Made by a program: the position numbers and the translations under genes
Shown: positions 11,301 to 20,910 of the stretch, one piece after another
How positions within the stretch are numbered: position 1 is the first letter of the stretch
Layout of the letters: every line of letters starts with the position of its first letter
The notes under the pieces: model-generated
What the model was told of the DNA's origin: nothing
The model's input: only the letters and a program-made list of their open reading frames with translations
The model's database searches: none
DNA from: Tieghemiomyces parasiticus
Lineage: Eukaryota > Kickxellomycota > Dimargaritomycetes > Dimargaritales > Dimargaritaceae
Direction of reading: 5' to 3'
Assembly: GCA_027575765.1 (NCBI GenBank)
Contig: JANBPT010000476.1
Span: 1-34,298 of the forward strand
Length of the DNA stretch: 34,298 bases

Positions 11301-14300
11301 CAGCGCTCGCACTGACACTACGGATTCCAGCCCTGAACGATCGCCCACCGCTGTCAACGTCGACTTTGACACCTTGCACGTAGAGTACTCCATGTCGCGG
11401 GCCTACGTTGTAGCGCTGCTCTGGGCCCGACTGTGCCAGATGGAACACCTGGTTCGCGCCGAGTGGCTACCGAACCCGGCACCCAATGCGGACCCGCCGG
11501 CTTCGCCACGGACTGCCTCGTTTGGCGGGGGCTTCCGACGTCTTGAGCGGTCGTCCAGCCCCGTGGCGCATCCTTTTTCGTCGACAGCGACGCACGGATG
11601 TAACCCTAGTATCCAATTCTCGCGGCCTACCGGTGCTGGCGAAGAAGCTCCGTCTGCTCGACTGGTGCGGCCGGCCCGGCACGCCGTGACAGTCTCTGGC
11701 GCCCTGGTCAGTCTGGCTGTGTGGTTGCCGCTGGGCTGCAATGAATACCAGGAGGATGTCCTGACCGACGAAGTTTATAGGGATGTGGCCAGTAAGGGTC
11801 TGCACCGGGTCCGTTTGATCGCCACGCAGTGCCTGGCCCTGCTTAGCCACCGTCGTAAGGGCCGGCACCGACGGTCGCGCCGGTCGTCTCTCGATTCCAG
11901 CGATGAGGGCGAGGCAGGCTCCGACGCGGAACGTCCCGACGAAGTGGATTCTAATGAGGAAGAGGAGGAGCGCTTCGGCCCAGCCGTCGTCCACAGCTAC
12001 GAACAAGAACTCCTCGCGTCTGACCGCGACGGCGTGCCTCCAACCACCGTTCCGCCCGTCCGACACAAGGCCGGCGACTGGTTGGTCACCTGTCAGTCCC
12101 TTCGCCTAGTGGGTCGTCAAGACACCTTCGCCGACACCTTCGAGGACGGGGTCCACCATAACCCGGTCCACGCCTCGCAGCATCATGGTGGTGAGCAGGC
12201 TATCATGGATGACCCCGATCTGACCACGGGCGCCCGGGAAGTGGCCGTAGACCAGGATCTGGAGGCTGCCGCTGAGGCGGCCTGGTCCGAGTTTAACCTG
12301 GCTCGCCTGCGTGAATCCATCGAGGAGGAACCACTCGTTACGTTTGCCGACCTCAGCATCCGATCCATCCCGCCACAGCTACTGGTGTCCCCGCAAGCCC
12401 CCGCTAGTCCTACGCCCGCACGGCCGATCCCCACCCTGCGCCCCACTCGGTCTCGCCCGATGGCCACCGCTTCCACCGGCACCGACGTGCGTTGGAATCT
12501 GTCCCAGTTTCCCTCCGAGGCCCTGCGCTCCCCAGTCGCTTTTGCTAACGCACTCAACGAGACGCTTTTAAGGTCTACGGGTGCTTCGGCAACATCCACC
12601 GCCGCCCCTGTCAACCCGGAAGCCAACGGTGTTGGTGAAAACGATCAGGCTGCCGAGTCGGAGGGTGAGAGTGGGGTGTACGATGACGCTCGCGCGGGCG
12701 GAGACGATAATGATGATGGCCTCAGTGCCGACCATGTACTAGAGTCCGATTCCGACGGAACTGTTTCCCCAGCTGACGACGGACTCGTCGTGGCCCGCCT
12801 CGGTCTGGAACTCCGGGCGGACGAGCTCCATTTTCGCCTGCCGCACGACTACCAGATCTCCTTCGTAATCGACAACGTTAACAACCTGGTCAAGTCTACA
12901 CGCAACCTATTGCATTTTGCCCGCTGCCGCCTGGCCGGGTCCTTACGTCGGGACTCCTTCGACACAGCAACCACCGACCCACGGTTTGCCAGTGTGGCCG
13001 CGGCTGTCGTGTATTCTCTAACCACGCCCCAACTGGATTCTGTACACCCAGCCGCAGCCCTGCGCCCACGCCACGAGTCGTCCCACCTACCGGGGTCGTT
13101 CCCGATCGCCGGGGAATCGACCCGCCGGCGGGTCCAATCGCTCCACACCCTAGCGAACGCCCCTCCCGAGGTCAGTGAGCGGGACTGGTACCTCACTTGG
13201 CCACGAGCCGTTCGGCGTCCCAAGCGTCTTCCTTACATTGACGTCATGGTTCGCCATACCACTTTCACCGTCGATGACGATCCCTTTGAGACCGCCCTGG
13301 GTCGTATCTACCGCCTTGGTTTGAGCGAGCAACAGGCCCGTCTGGTCCGTGAGGCCGCCTTCGAAAAGACCGCCGCTAAACTGCAGGCCGACTCCGATCC
13401 TGGTCACGATGGCGAGTCTCGACCAGCTCATAGCCGCACCAGCACCGGGAATGTGGACGTCGACGCCGCTCGCGAACGGCTCGAGCAGTACAACGCCACC
13501 AACTGGATCCGCGTTGTGCGGGCCGGTATGGTGTTCCCGCGGGACGAGGTCCCGACCAACGGCGGGATCGACGGCCGACCTCCACGGCCGCGATCCAATG
13601 CGGCCAACCGCTCCGATCGAGGCATCGGTGCGGACCGGCGGCATCCGTCCCAGCCGCCCTCCGGTAAGGACTCAAGCACCCGATCAGCTACATCCCAATC
13701 GATTTCCTCCCTCTCCCTCTCTCCGACGTCCACGTCCGCATCCGAGCCCTCCCTGCCGCTGCCAGCCTTGCCCGCCGGGCTTCCGGGTCCGCAGGCCAAG
13801 GTCCAGGTGGTGGGTGGCCACGTCCACAAGTACTCCTCGGGCCGGTGGTTGCACCCACGCATCCCCCTCACACGGTTCACCATCCGCCACTTTGGGGTGA
13901 CGCTCGCGCCGCCGCCTCATATTCGCAATATGCGCGACGCCGCCCTCTTCATTCGGCATACCGACGGGTGTACCCCGCTCGGTTACCTGTACGACATTTT
14001 GGTGCCCATCCGCCTTCACCTTCGGCTTGGGGACACGCGGATGACCCTACGTGATTATCCGCTCCCGCTCTTTCACATCCCGGACATGACAGAGCTTCTG
14101 GCCGCCACTTTGGCCACTACCACCGACAGCCAACCGCATGGTGGATCTCGTGACCGTGGGGTGGCCTCCGGTGGCCGTCGTCCCCTAGTTTCCATCCTCA
14201 ATAACAAGCGCAGCCAACTGGCGACCCAGGGCCGGCTGCAGAAGGAGCGTTACCTCAAGACTCGCTTCGGACCTACGCCAGGATCCCCAACGCCTCCCGG

Positions 14301-17300
14301 TTCCACTTCATCTGACCATGGCCAACCGTCTCCCGATCCGGCCCAGCCCGACCCGCTGGAGACCAGCGGGTGCGCCTGGGAAGTGAAGGGAGACTTGGTT
14401 GTGGCCGAGGCCCTGTCCGGAGAGGAGTCTGTGCGGGTGATTTGGGTACCCGTGGTCCCCGAGGGGTTGCGCGCTCCCGCCTTCCAGTCTGTACCGCCTC
14501 GCCGCTCTCTCCTGGACAACACCCCCGGCCCGGCCCCAGCCACGCCCAATGTGGGTTTCATCCGCGTGCACCGGACGGTGCCTCCACCCAAATTCTTTGC
14601 CAAGCTGAACATTCGCATTCATACCGCTCCGCGCCACCTCCCTGCCGCGTCCGGATCTCGGTCCCCACCCCCAGCCACGACGGATACGCTGGTCCGCCCA
14701 CCGGTGCAACTCATCTGGGACCAGTCGATCCAGCCCTGTCTCACGACCTTTTCGCAGCGCCTGGAGAACCTGACTAGCGCCAGCATCGACCCTAGTCCGA
14801 CACTGGCCTGGTGGGATAAGCTGAGGATGCTGCTCCACGGCAGCATGCGACTCCGATTTGTGGAGAACCTGGACACTACGGTGCCAGACCTCGGCCGGTC
14901 GCCGCGGTCACGACCACGGCGCGTGTCGCGCAATCCCTTGGCTGGGCCCGGCGAATTTTGGTTCCTGATGCGCGGGTCCCGGGACCCGTACAACACAATT
15001 GGTGAGAACGTGGGGTTCCTTACCATCTGGCGCGGGGATATTCAAATCCACATTGGGGCTAGCCCGTCGGGTGGAGGGAGGCCACGAGCGCGTTCCACAC
15101 GGTCTCCACCCCTCTCACCCTCGGGCTCAGGGATTCCACTAGCCCCCCACCTGTCGCGCCCTGACCAGGACGGTTCCTTCGCGTCCCGTGCGACCGATGA
15201 CAACGACCCCGACACGGGGGAACACAGCGCCTGTCCGCGCTTGACTCCGTCTGAACCCCGTCGGACCCGCTCCATATCCACCCTCATTGCCAACCACGAC
15301 ATGATTGTCCACGACGTCGTGTCCATCCTATCCCGAGAGTTCATCTTTGCCGTGCCTATCCTCAACAAGTCTGCCGAGATCGCGGAGATCGTCACTACCG
15401 CTGTCAATAACCAGGGCCGTCCAGCTAGTCACGGGGCCGCCGTGTCGCCCGACCCGAACCAAGCCCCGCAGTCCTCGTCCTCGTCGTCTACTACTACCGC
15501 GGGTAACGGCGGGCCACCTCCCCGCGTTAGATTTGCTTTCCTTCCCTCCTATCGCCTCACCAAGCGCCAGCAGCAGGCGGCTCGCCCCTCCACAGCCCAT
15601 GCTGACCCACCCCTCCCGGGCTCGGCGGTTGTCAATGGTCTGCTCGGGTACGCCGAGTCCATTCATCGCCTACCAATCATCCGCTTCGAAAAGAAATTGT
15701 TACACCTCGGCGACGGCGTCAAATTCACCCTTGGCCTCGGTTGTGGCGTGAACCTGGACGTCCTATCTAACCTGGACGCCTATGGTTCCTGGCTCTTCTC
15801 TGCCACCCCGTGGCTGAGCAGTCGGTTTCGTCCCCAGGGCGGGCTGCTCCAGCACGACTTGCACGCGGAGGCCACCACTTTGCCGTCGGCCCGCGACTTT
15901 GGTGTTCGCACCACCCCGACCAACCCCGGTCCCGCCCGGGCCGTTTGCCGCCACCGTACCCACCCGGTGAGGCATTACGAAATTATCATGCGGGTACCCA
16001 AATTCGCCCAGACCCCGTTCGGCCAGGCCGAGTATGACTCGTTCCTGGGGTTCAGATCCGACCACGTGCACATGTCGATGGGACTACGGTGTCCGTTCGC
16101 AGAGGCTGATTCGGCTCCACCCGTCGCGGCCCCGCTGACCGCCAAGAACTTCATCGGTCTCAGTTCTAATACTGTACACCGTATCATGGCTTTTACTCCC
16201 CTGTTTGCCTCCAAGATGCTACTCCCCATCCGCCGTGGCCAACTCTTCCCGGACGTTAGCGTCAAGGATATGAAGTTCGCCAAGTTCCTCAAATCGGTCA
16301 AGTGCCGCCTGGATGTGCGCGGCCTCGATCTGGGCTACTGCCAGCATCTGGAGACCAGTGAACCGGACCTGACCGCCTTCCGTGAACCAGGGGCTGACGC
16401 GGTCGCCCCTCACCTCGCTGACGCGCTGCTGGTGACCGGCCAAGTCATGGAGATGAAAGGACAAGTTGGGGCCATGGATCTTCACCTACTGGCTGTTCAG
16501 CAGAGTCGGGTGCTCACGGTCGATGCCGAACACGGTACCGTGTACGCCCCGGCTACCGACACGGCGGCGCACACGGGCCACGACCAGACTGGTGACCGGC
16601 TCACTGCTGCGGGTGGATCCACCACGGCCAAGGGCGAGGGACCGGGAGGCCCGCACCAGGTCATCGCACGGCAGTGGGTCATCGACGACTGCCATCTGGA
16701 GGTCGACAAGATCGACGTGCGCATGATCATGGCTGACTTCCATCTGTTCAGCCAATCCCTACTAACCGACGGGCGCATCAGGACAGTGGGTCATAATGGC
16801 TTGCACGTGCTGCCCCGCGACCTGGAACGCCTTCCCGCCACGGACCGCGCCTTTGTTGACCGGGCCACCTGGCAGGACCTGGGCGAGACGGACCTGGAAG
16901 AGGCGGTGGTCAGCCGGCTCAGGGTGGAACCCCTACTTTACAGTCCACGCACGGTGTATTTCAAACAGGCCCACCGTCGGCGGGATGATGACCCGCACTA
17001 CCACGCCATCCCACTGTACCGCAACACGGACCCGGGCCAGCGCGCCGTGCACTCCACTGCGGCCTACCGTCGTGACTCGCGGCTGATCCAGGTGGCACTG
17101 CTGACCGCCCGCTTGCACCGGGTCCGCACCGAGATTGGCGTGCAGCGCGAGCTGGCCGCCGAGATGGAGGACCAATTGCTCAACGCCGACCCGGCCACCG
17201 AACTAGTCGTCCGACAGACCTTGGACCGCGCCCGGTTCACCCTCGCTGAACTGGAGACCAAACGGCGTACAATCGAGCGCACGGTGAACAAGCTGCAGCG

Positions 17301-20300
17301 TGAACGCCAGGCCCACGAGGGAGAGGAGGACCCTACAGCCCACGCCGGTGACGAGGAGGACTCTTTTGGGGCTACCTTCCACCACCGGTTCCTGGTACAC
17401 AGCGCCTACGGCATTTGGAACACGGCGGTGCGCGACATTCTACTACAGTTTCTGTATGTAGAGGAGACCGCCCGGGCCTTCCGCTACTTCATGTCTATGG
17501 CGGCCACGAAGGTTGTACGTGAGCTGGTGGCCGTGAGCGCGGCGGCCTACGTTGATGATCGGGCGGCCGGAGCTAGTTCCGAGGCCCTGGTCGCCGGCGG
17601 TGATGGGGATGGCCAGCCTGGTTCGCCCGCCGTGGATGGGCCTCCTCCGGGCGACGACGAGCCGGTAGCTACCATCAACTGGGAGGAGGATGAGACGGGT
17701 ACCGGGCTCTTCGCGCGGACCTCGGCTCCACGGCCACCTTCCATTTCCCAGGCCCGCTTCCGCCAGCTGGTGAATCCACGCAAGCCCCGGCGTCAGGCTA
17801 TGGTTCTCAGCCGGGCCACCACTGAGGACTACATTGAGTATCTACTGGACGGACCGAAGGATGCTGCACCCGAACCCGCCGCCACCGCGGCCGTTGCCGA
17901 GGAAGATCCGTCAAACCACCATCTCCCATTCCACCGGGCTCGTAGGGGACTCTCCCGGCTTCGCCACACCCTCCGCCGCGACGAAGATGGTGATGATGCG
18001 AAAGCCCCCCGGCCTGCAACGCATGGCACGGAAGAGGACCCCACGGAAGACTCGGACCGCGATCCGGGCCTTTTGGATGACCTTCGCGAGTTTTTCAAAG
18101 TCAACAGCGTGTACGTGGAATTCCTTAATCCCCAGGTCAACGCCGCCCTGACCTACGACAGCGAAGATGCAGTAGTCCTCGCTGCGGAACGCATTCAGCT
18201 AAAGATGCTGTCTCTGTACGATCAAGAGATGGCCGAGAAGGACGTAACCAATCCACAGGACGACAGTGAGCACCTTATCAAATCGCGGTCCCTATTTGGG
18301 TTCCAGAACTTCCAGGTGTTTGCAGTCCAGCGCAAGCACTTTAAACACCGTGCGCAATTCTTCGCGGATACCCACTACGGGGCACGTGACCGGTACCTCT
18401 GGCCTGTATGGGTGCCCATGGAACTGCTGATGGACGAGGAGACGGACGACCGGAGCCTGCAAGTCCTCGAACCCCTGGTGGCCAAGACGTCGGGACTGCT
18501 CATCTACGATAAGGCCAACTCGGTACGCATTCAGACCCACTCAGCCGACCCTCACCTCGACGACCGTGCCAATGCGGTGGGTCTCCACTTCCCAGGCCTG
18601 CGAATCACAGCCGATTCACGCCAGTACGCGTGCCTGTTTGCCATCATTAACGACCTCCTGGTGTATAGCGTGCCGATCAAGAAACGGCACAGCGACCAGC
18701 TGAACACCCTCACCCTCGCGGCCGATATCACCGACTTCACCGGGGCCTTGGCCAACGTGCAGTTCATGCAGGCCTCGGTGCGCAAGCTCAAGGAGCTTCT
18801 GGCGGGCCAGACCGTCCCCACCTCCACTTTCGCCCCACTTAATGACGTACGCGGATTCCGGGCTAACCAACGCGAGTACTTGGCCTTCAAGGAGAAACTG
18901 CGCCTGACGATGGAGGTCATCACTAATGTACAGAAGCAAAGGCAGTCCCGGCGGCTGCGCGAAGCCTCTCGTGGTGTCCGGGTGGTGTCACGCCGCACCC
19001 AGCTGCGCATCGACCGGGTTCTCCTGTCCATGCGACTAGACGCTGACGCGCCGCTATGTGACTGCCACATTGACGGCCTGGGCTTCCTGGCCTCGGCTCA
19101 CACTGACCAGTCGGTCAGCTACGCCCTGGATCTAGACCGTGTCATCATTCTCAACCGACTCCCTGAACCCCTGTTTCCCGAGCTGCTGGCCCCATTCACT
19201 GGAGAGGTGGCCGGCCCTGTCGACTTCCGCCGCCACAAGATGATCAGCCTGCGGTGGAGTGCCCTGGCCCCTGTGGGCGGCATCACGGTGGTGGAACATT
19301 TCGAGCTGGATCTGTTCCCGCTGCGCGTCCAGGTCACCCACGAGGTGGGCAAGAAGATCATGCAATACTTCTTCCCAGAGAAAGACAAGGAGGCCCGCGA
19401 CACCGGCTCCGCGTCGGGTACGGGTAGAACGGCGACAGGATCAAGCGCTGCTGACGACCGTGCCAGCGGCCATACCCGTGGTGGCGGCGGTGGCGGTTCC
19501 ACCTCGTCCCGCCCCCGGAGCACCCATAGCCAGCACAGCCGGGACAGTCATAGCCGCCGCAGCCACTCGGGGCGAACCACGGGCTCAACCCACAGTGGGG
19601 GTGGCGGGACCACAGTGGCGGGCGGCCATGGCTCGACGGCCCCAGACGATAAATCGGTCCTAGAGATGAAGTCGCGGGCCTCGCGCAACAAAACCTTTGT
19701 ATACCTCAAGGTACCTGGGGCACGTCACTGCGTAAGCTACCATGGACCCAAGGGTAAGAACCTCGAGGACCTGCACGGGTTTGTCTTCACGTTACCCACG
19801 TTTGAGTACCACAACGAGACCTGGTCATGGCTGGAACTGGTCACCCAGGTTAAGAAGGATGTGATCCGCGTCGCCCTGGCCCACACCGGGTCCTTAGTGC
19901 GCGAGAAAATCCGCCAGATCCGGGGTGGCCGCCTCCAACCCGCGCCCTACGCCGAGTCGCTGGCGGATTCCGGTCGGCCAAGCTCCCTATCCAGCGGATC
20001 GGGTCCGTCCCGTCGCCAATCCGACGTCCGCGACCCAGGCCGCGAACTCTACACCTCGCCACCGAAGGGCCCTGCCGCCTATGCAGGCTCCATCATGGGT
20101 AAAACTCGCCGTGTGAACCCGCTGGCCGCCGTCTCCAAATTTGCCCGTAAGCTGAGCAAGACCCACCACGCAATGGCGCACGCGGACGACGACTCGGACG
20201 GGCAAGAAACTTACCCCGACGTAAATCTTACCGGTGAGGGCCTTACGCCGGGAGCCATGACGGAGATCGGGGACAACGACGATTGCCTGGTGGTAGCGAC

Positions 20301-20556
20301 GGAGGCCCGGAGCCTACACAATCCGTCCACCGACCCTTATCAGGTGGAACTCATACCCGGCGAAGAGGCCTACGCAGGTGCCGTCCCGCGACCACCCGCC
20401 AGCCACCAATCCACACGGTCTCGACCAGTCTCCCTGGCGGACCCCCCGCCCCATTCATCATCCTCTCGGGCCTCGGGCGAACGCCGCCGCCGCCGCCGCG
20501 AGGAGGAGAAGGCCCGACTCCTCTTTGGCAGTCACTACCCGGCGGGCAAGCGCTGA
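8320..20556 (+). CDS. FMP27: FMP27/BLTP2/Hobbit-family bridge-like lipid transfer protein
   Basis: A single uninterrupted frame of 4,078 codons. Members of this family are rod-shaped, groove-lined proteins built of repeating beta-groove (RBG) units that move phospholipids between the ER and other membranes, notably at ER-plasma membrane contacts. The N-terminus has one membrane anchor (residues 4-27, YLVLLGVFLAIVAGAGYLVV). Family landmarks follow in order: the SW-type region (about 1624-1690, with DDPFETALGRIYRLG), RDYPLPLFHIPD (about 1911-1922), the GFWDV-type region (about 2166-2247, with WWDKLRMLLHG just before and GFLTIWRGDIQI), YDSFLGFRSDHVHMSMG (2572-2588), LLPIRRGQLFP (2634-2644), a charged coiled coil (about 2921-3001), FRYFMSMAATKVVREL (from 3054), YACLFAIINDLLVYSVP (about 3435-3451), FPLRVQVTHEVGKKIMQYFF (from 3666), LKVPGARHCVSY (from 3796) and a KARLLFG tail (4064-4070). 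It is far longer than yeast Fmp27 or human BLTP2 (roughly 2,200-2,650 aa) because of Ser/Pro-, acid- and Gly-rich linkers. The start has A at -3. Confidence 0.94.
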   Translation: MPPYLVLLGVFLAIVAGAGYLVVAHLIRSALSKYDIRVEKVRFLSLRNLSLSLPKTTRRDPGVPLVHITVARVGLRFHRWRRPFGLSYVKPLEFFLSGVTVKIFRPPIPRPRKSQTDSNRRRSHPRRQHDPPLATDTSAPSFPESLLAGLFSVSKNNVLVRFVRSIAENVCLTLAEAEVIVDDQVQVALGRAMLYSSVFDLGDPDEQRRQQRLFPLPLSALDTFRDPEAAHALRYVTTLSLSELDAALVPHKAHKRRSIVAQFRDSGTLTVAADIGFDPRICVQNVQWDTQFETLDLFLRPAIHALYKLHRPMPAPDDPGHAAPPPLPDLGTLLRLPVATLRALHRPLAQWVPRQLDVAASLRQLNVYFTFPTDAKGYSSSSENPSSRERAAHSGTLRFSLKALHLAAQVPEVTAAGIRGTVDIRFKVAALAQLGPGRGPSVGRDRRLFGVQAVHLHADLEVTATPHATEVIYEGAPHRYRYAAHVKSRLVITSPFVDVGVDDVALWESFVAHVRQTRYTAARTTGIRVAPASPAPWTAAAESTDTHPSSTLGAPPNLVVDFVIPTLALDVFVHHPSVVLRVPGDSPAETRPSQPATTHSASPRWATTDKVPTGIRPERPTQYGRTVSGGALLALDTSEISFIIRVHRKSPARLRIPLPLPVAAVLLSTSSRVKFEPLHLRLGSDREARADLPPLILIEGAVVELRTLLNVDTLCRSVLPAGPVNLASQPIVCYQIDAPVRIGRLRVHLPQPAQYWIAVVLPRLETARERVRLLTRSRVGTFPFARDFGSPFPAVPSLPPAPSRFTLYDIKTSVTLPTLHVEVTVSDHALPLPYRHRQEQCAVHNVVLRGRDLRANFSVAAPAPTSPPSRPISPSSSHPDHDLSFMDDLSDLGSTSFALHDEASPRNSSARRPWSPKASAFSSMHPMPVPGLREWYTEGSIQSVRIYLVSLPLLSASPPPSPRHLVNPAVDKPRPLAKPERVLERVLLIENARFSARTDTTDSSPERSPTAVNVDFDTLHVEYSMSRAYVVALLWARLCQMEHLVRAEWLPNPAPNADPPASPRTASFGGGFRRLERSSSPVAHPFSSTATHGCNPSIQFSRPTGAGEEAPSARLVRPARHAVTVSGALVSLAVWLPLGCNEYQEDVLTDEVYRDVASKGLHRVRLIATQCLALLSHRRKGRHRRSRRSSLDSSDEGEAGSDAERPDEVDSNEEEEERFGPAVVHSYEQELLASDRDGVPPTTVPPVRHKAGDWLVTCQSLRLVGRQDTFADTFEDGVHHNPVHASQHHGGEQAIMDDPDLTTGAREVAVDQDLEAAAEAAWSEFNLARLRESIEEEPLVTFADLSIRSIPPQLLVSPQAPASPTPARPIPTLRPTRSRPMATASTGTDVRWNLSQFPSEALRSPVAFANALNETLLRSTGASATSTAAPVNPEANGVGENDQAAESEGESGVYDDARAGGDDNDDGLSADHVLESDSDGTVSPADDGLVVARLGLELRADELHFRLPHDYQISFVIDNVNNLVKSTRNLLHFARCRLAGSLRRDSFDTATTDPRFASVAAAVVYSLTTPQLDSVHPAAALRPRHESSHLPGSFPIAGESTRRRVQSLHTLANAPPEVSERDWYLTWPRAVRRPKRLPYIDVMVRHTTFTVDDDPFETALGRIYRLGLSEQQARLVREAAFEKTAAKLQADSDPGHDGESRPAHSRTSTGNVDVDAARERLEQYNATNWIRVVRAGMVFPRDEVPTNGGIDGRPPRPRSNAANRSDRGIGADRRHPSQPPSGKDSSTRSATSQSISSLSLSPTSTSASEPSLPLPALPAGLPGPQAKVQVVGGHVHKYSSGRWLHPRIPLTRFTIRHFGVTLAPPPHIRNMRDAALFIRHTDGCTPLGYLYDILVPIRLHLRLGDTRMTLRDYPLPLFHIPDMTELLAATLATTTDSQPHGGSRDRGVASGGRRPLVSILNNKRSQLATQGRLQKERYLKTRFGPTPGSPTPPGSTSSDHGQPSPDPAQPDPLETSGCAWEVKGDLVVAEALSGEESVRVIWVPVVPEGLRAPAFQSVPPRRSLLDNTPGPAPATPNVGFIRVHRTVPPPKFFAKLNIRIHTAPRHLPAASGSRSPPPATTDTLVRPPVQLIWDQSIQPCLTTFSQRLENLTSASIDPSPTLAWWDKLRMLLHGSMRLRFVENLDTTVPDLGRSPRSRPRRVSRNPLAGPGEFWFLMRGSRDPYNTIGENVGFLTIWRGDIQIHIGASPSGGGRPRARSTRSPPLSPSGSGIPLAPHLSRPDQDGSFASRATDDNDPDTGEHSACPRLTPSEPRRTRSISTLIANHDMIVHDVVSILSREFIFAVPILNKSAEIAEIVTTAVNNQGRPASHGAAVSPDPNQAPQSSSSSSTTTAGNGGPPPRVRFAFLPSYRLTKRQQQAARPSTAHADPPLPGSAVVNGLLGYAESIHRLPIIRFEKKLLHLGDGVKFTLGLGCGVNLDVLSNLDAYGSWLFSATPWLSSRFRPQGGLLQHDLHAEATTLPSARDFGVRTTPTNPGPARAVCRHRTHPVRHYEIIMRVPKFAQTPFGQAEYDSFLGFRSDHVHMSMGLRCPFAEADSAPPVAAPLTAKNFIGLSSNTVHRIMAFTPLFASKMLLPIRRGQLFPDVSVKDMKFAKFLKSVKCRLDVRGLDLGYCQHLETSEPDLTAFREPGADAVAPHLADALLVTGQVMEMKGQVGAMDLHLLAVQQSRVLTVDAEHGTVYAPATDTAAHTGHDQTGDRLTAAGGSTTAKGEGPGGPHQVIARQWVIDDCHLEVDKIDVRMIMADFHLFSQSLLTDGRIRTVGHNGLHVLPRDLERLPATDRAFVDRATWQDLGETDLEEAVVSRLRVEPLLYSPRTVYFKQAHRRRDDDPHYHAIPLYRNTDPGQRAVHSTAAYRRDSRLIQVALLTARLHRVRTEIGVQRELAAEMEDQLLNADPATELVVRQTLDRARFTLAELETKRRTIERTVNKLQRERQAHEGEEDPTAHAGDEEDSFGATFHHRFLVHSAYGIWNTAVRDILLQFLYVEETARAFRYFMSMAATKVVRELVAVSAAAYVDDRAAGASSEALVAGGDGDGQPGSPAVDGPPPGDDEPVATINWEEDETGTGLFARTSAPRPPSISQARFRQLVNPRKPRRQAMVLSRATTEDYIEYLLDGPKDAAPEPAATAAVAEEDPSNHHLPFHRARRGLSRLRHTLRRDEDGDDAKAPRPATHGTEEDPTEDSDRDPGLLDDLREFFKVNSVYVEFLNPQVNAALTYDSEDAVVLAAERIQLKMLSLYDQEMAEKDVTNPQDDSEHLIKSRSLFGFQNFQVFAVQRKHFKHRAQFFADTHYGARDRYLWPVWVPMELLMDEETDDRSLQVLEPLVAKTSGLLIYDKANSVRIQTHSADPHLDDRANAVGLHFPGLRITADSRQYACLFAIINDLLVYSVPIKKRHSDQLNTLTLAADITDFTGALANVQFMQASVRKLKELLAGQTVPTSTFAPLNDVRGFRANQREYLAFKEKLRLTMEVITNVQKQRQSRRLREASRGVRVVSRRTQLRIDRVLLSMRLDADAPLCDCHIDGLGFLASAHTDQSVSYALDLDRVIILNRLPEPLFPELLAPFTGEVAGPVDFRRHKMISLRWSALAPVGGITVVEHFELDLFPLRVQVTHEVGKKIMQYFFPEKDKEARDTGSASGTGRTATGSSAADDRASGHTRGGGGGGSTSSRPRSTHSQHSRDSHSRRSHSGRTTGSTHSGGGGTTVAGGHGSTAPDDKSVLEMKSRASRNKTFVYLKVPGARHCVSYHGPKGKNLEDLHGFVFTLPTFEYHNETWSWLELVTQVKKDVIRVALAHTGSLVREKIRQIRGGRLQPAPYAESLADSGRPSSLSSGSGPSRRQSDVRDPGRELYTSPPKGPAAYAGSIMGKTRRVNPLAAVSKFARKLSKTHHAMAHADDDSDGQETYPDVNLTGEGLTPGAMTEIGDNDDCLVVATEARSLHNPSTDPYQVELIPGEEAYAGAVPRPPASHQSTRSRPVSLADPPPHSSSSRASGERRRRRREEEKARLLFGSHYPAGKR
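19408..19640 (+). repeat. Gly/Ser/His/Arg low-complexity linker inside the FMP27-like CDS
   Basis: Residues about 3697-3775 are almost entirely Gly, Ser, Thr, Arg and His, including a run of six Gly and several HS/SH pairs. The linker separates two strongly conserved parts of the family, the FPLRVQ...YFFP segment and the LKVPGARHCVSY segment. It keeps the reading frame, so it is an in-frame expansion and not an intron with stops. A flexible, possibly phosphorylated linker is the likely reading. Confidence 0.7.
20482..20499 (+). repeat. (CGC)6 trinucleotide repeat coding for Arg6
   Basis: Six CGC triplets near the 3' end of the FMP27-like gene encode six arginines just before EEEKARLLFG. The basic run followed by an acidic run fits the disordered C-terminal tail. 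Confidence 0.85.
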
Positions 20557-20700
20557 AGTGCTCGATACCGGTCTCTGCCTCTAAAGTTAAACCTCACTAT
20601 CAGGCATCCCTCCGTTTTTACTTTACTTTGCTTTACCTGACCGTGTCCTTCTCGAGCTCCGATGCCATTGCCCACCCTCCCTTTTTTTTTCTCCGTACTC

Positions 20701-20706
20701 AATAAA
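20701..20706 (+). terminator. Polyadenylation signal of the FMP27-like gene
   Basis: A canonical AATAAA lies about 145 bases after the TGA stop and follows a T9 tract and a pyrimidine-rich stretch. Position and sequence fit an mRNA 3'-end signal. Confidence 0.65.
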
Positions 20707-20901
20707 CTGACATTGGTTAACCTTGGCAAAGAACCTCGTTACGTCCGCGGGGTGGATAACTCTACCTAATCGGGAACCAAGCTGGTGACTGTTCTATTGG
20801 ATAGACGGTTACAAACGGGTACAATAATTGAATATAGCATTATGGACGTCAATTGTATACTTGAAGGAACCAGGCGAGATTATCCGCCCTCTGCCCCCAC
20901 T

Positions 20902-20910
20902 CCCCCCCCC
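20902..20910. repeat. C9 homopolymer tract
   Basis: This is nine consecutive C on the plus strand (G9 in the VPS45 sense), just downstream of the VPS45 stop codon. Confidence 0.9.

Noticed and set aside
8476..20062. Many open frames of 60-215 codons in other frames and on the opposite strand of the FMP27-like gene
   Set aside because: They are shadows of a GC-rich gene with strong third-position bias. The main frame has continuous family landmarks from end to end.
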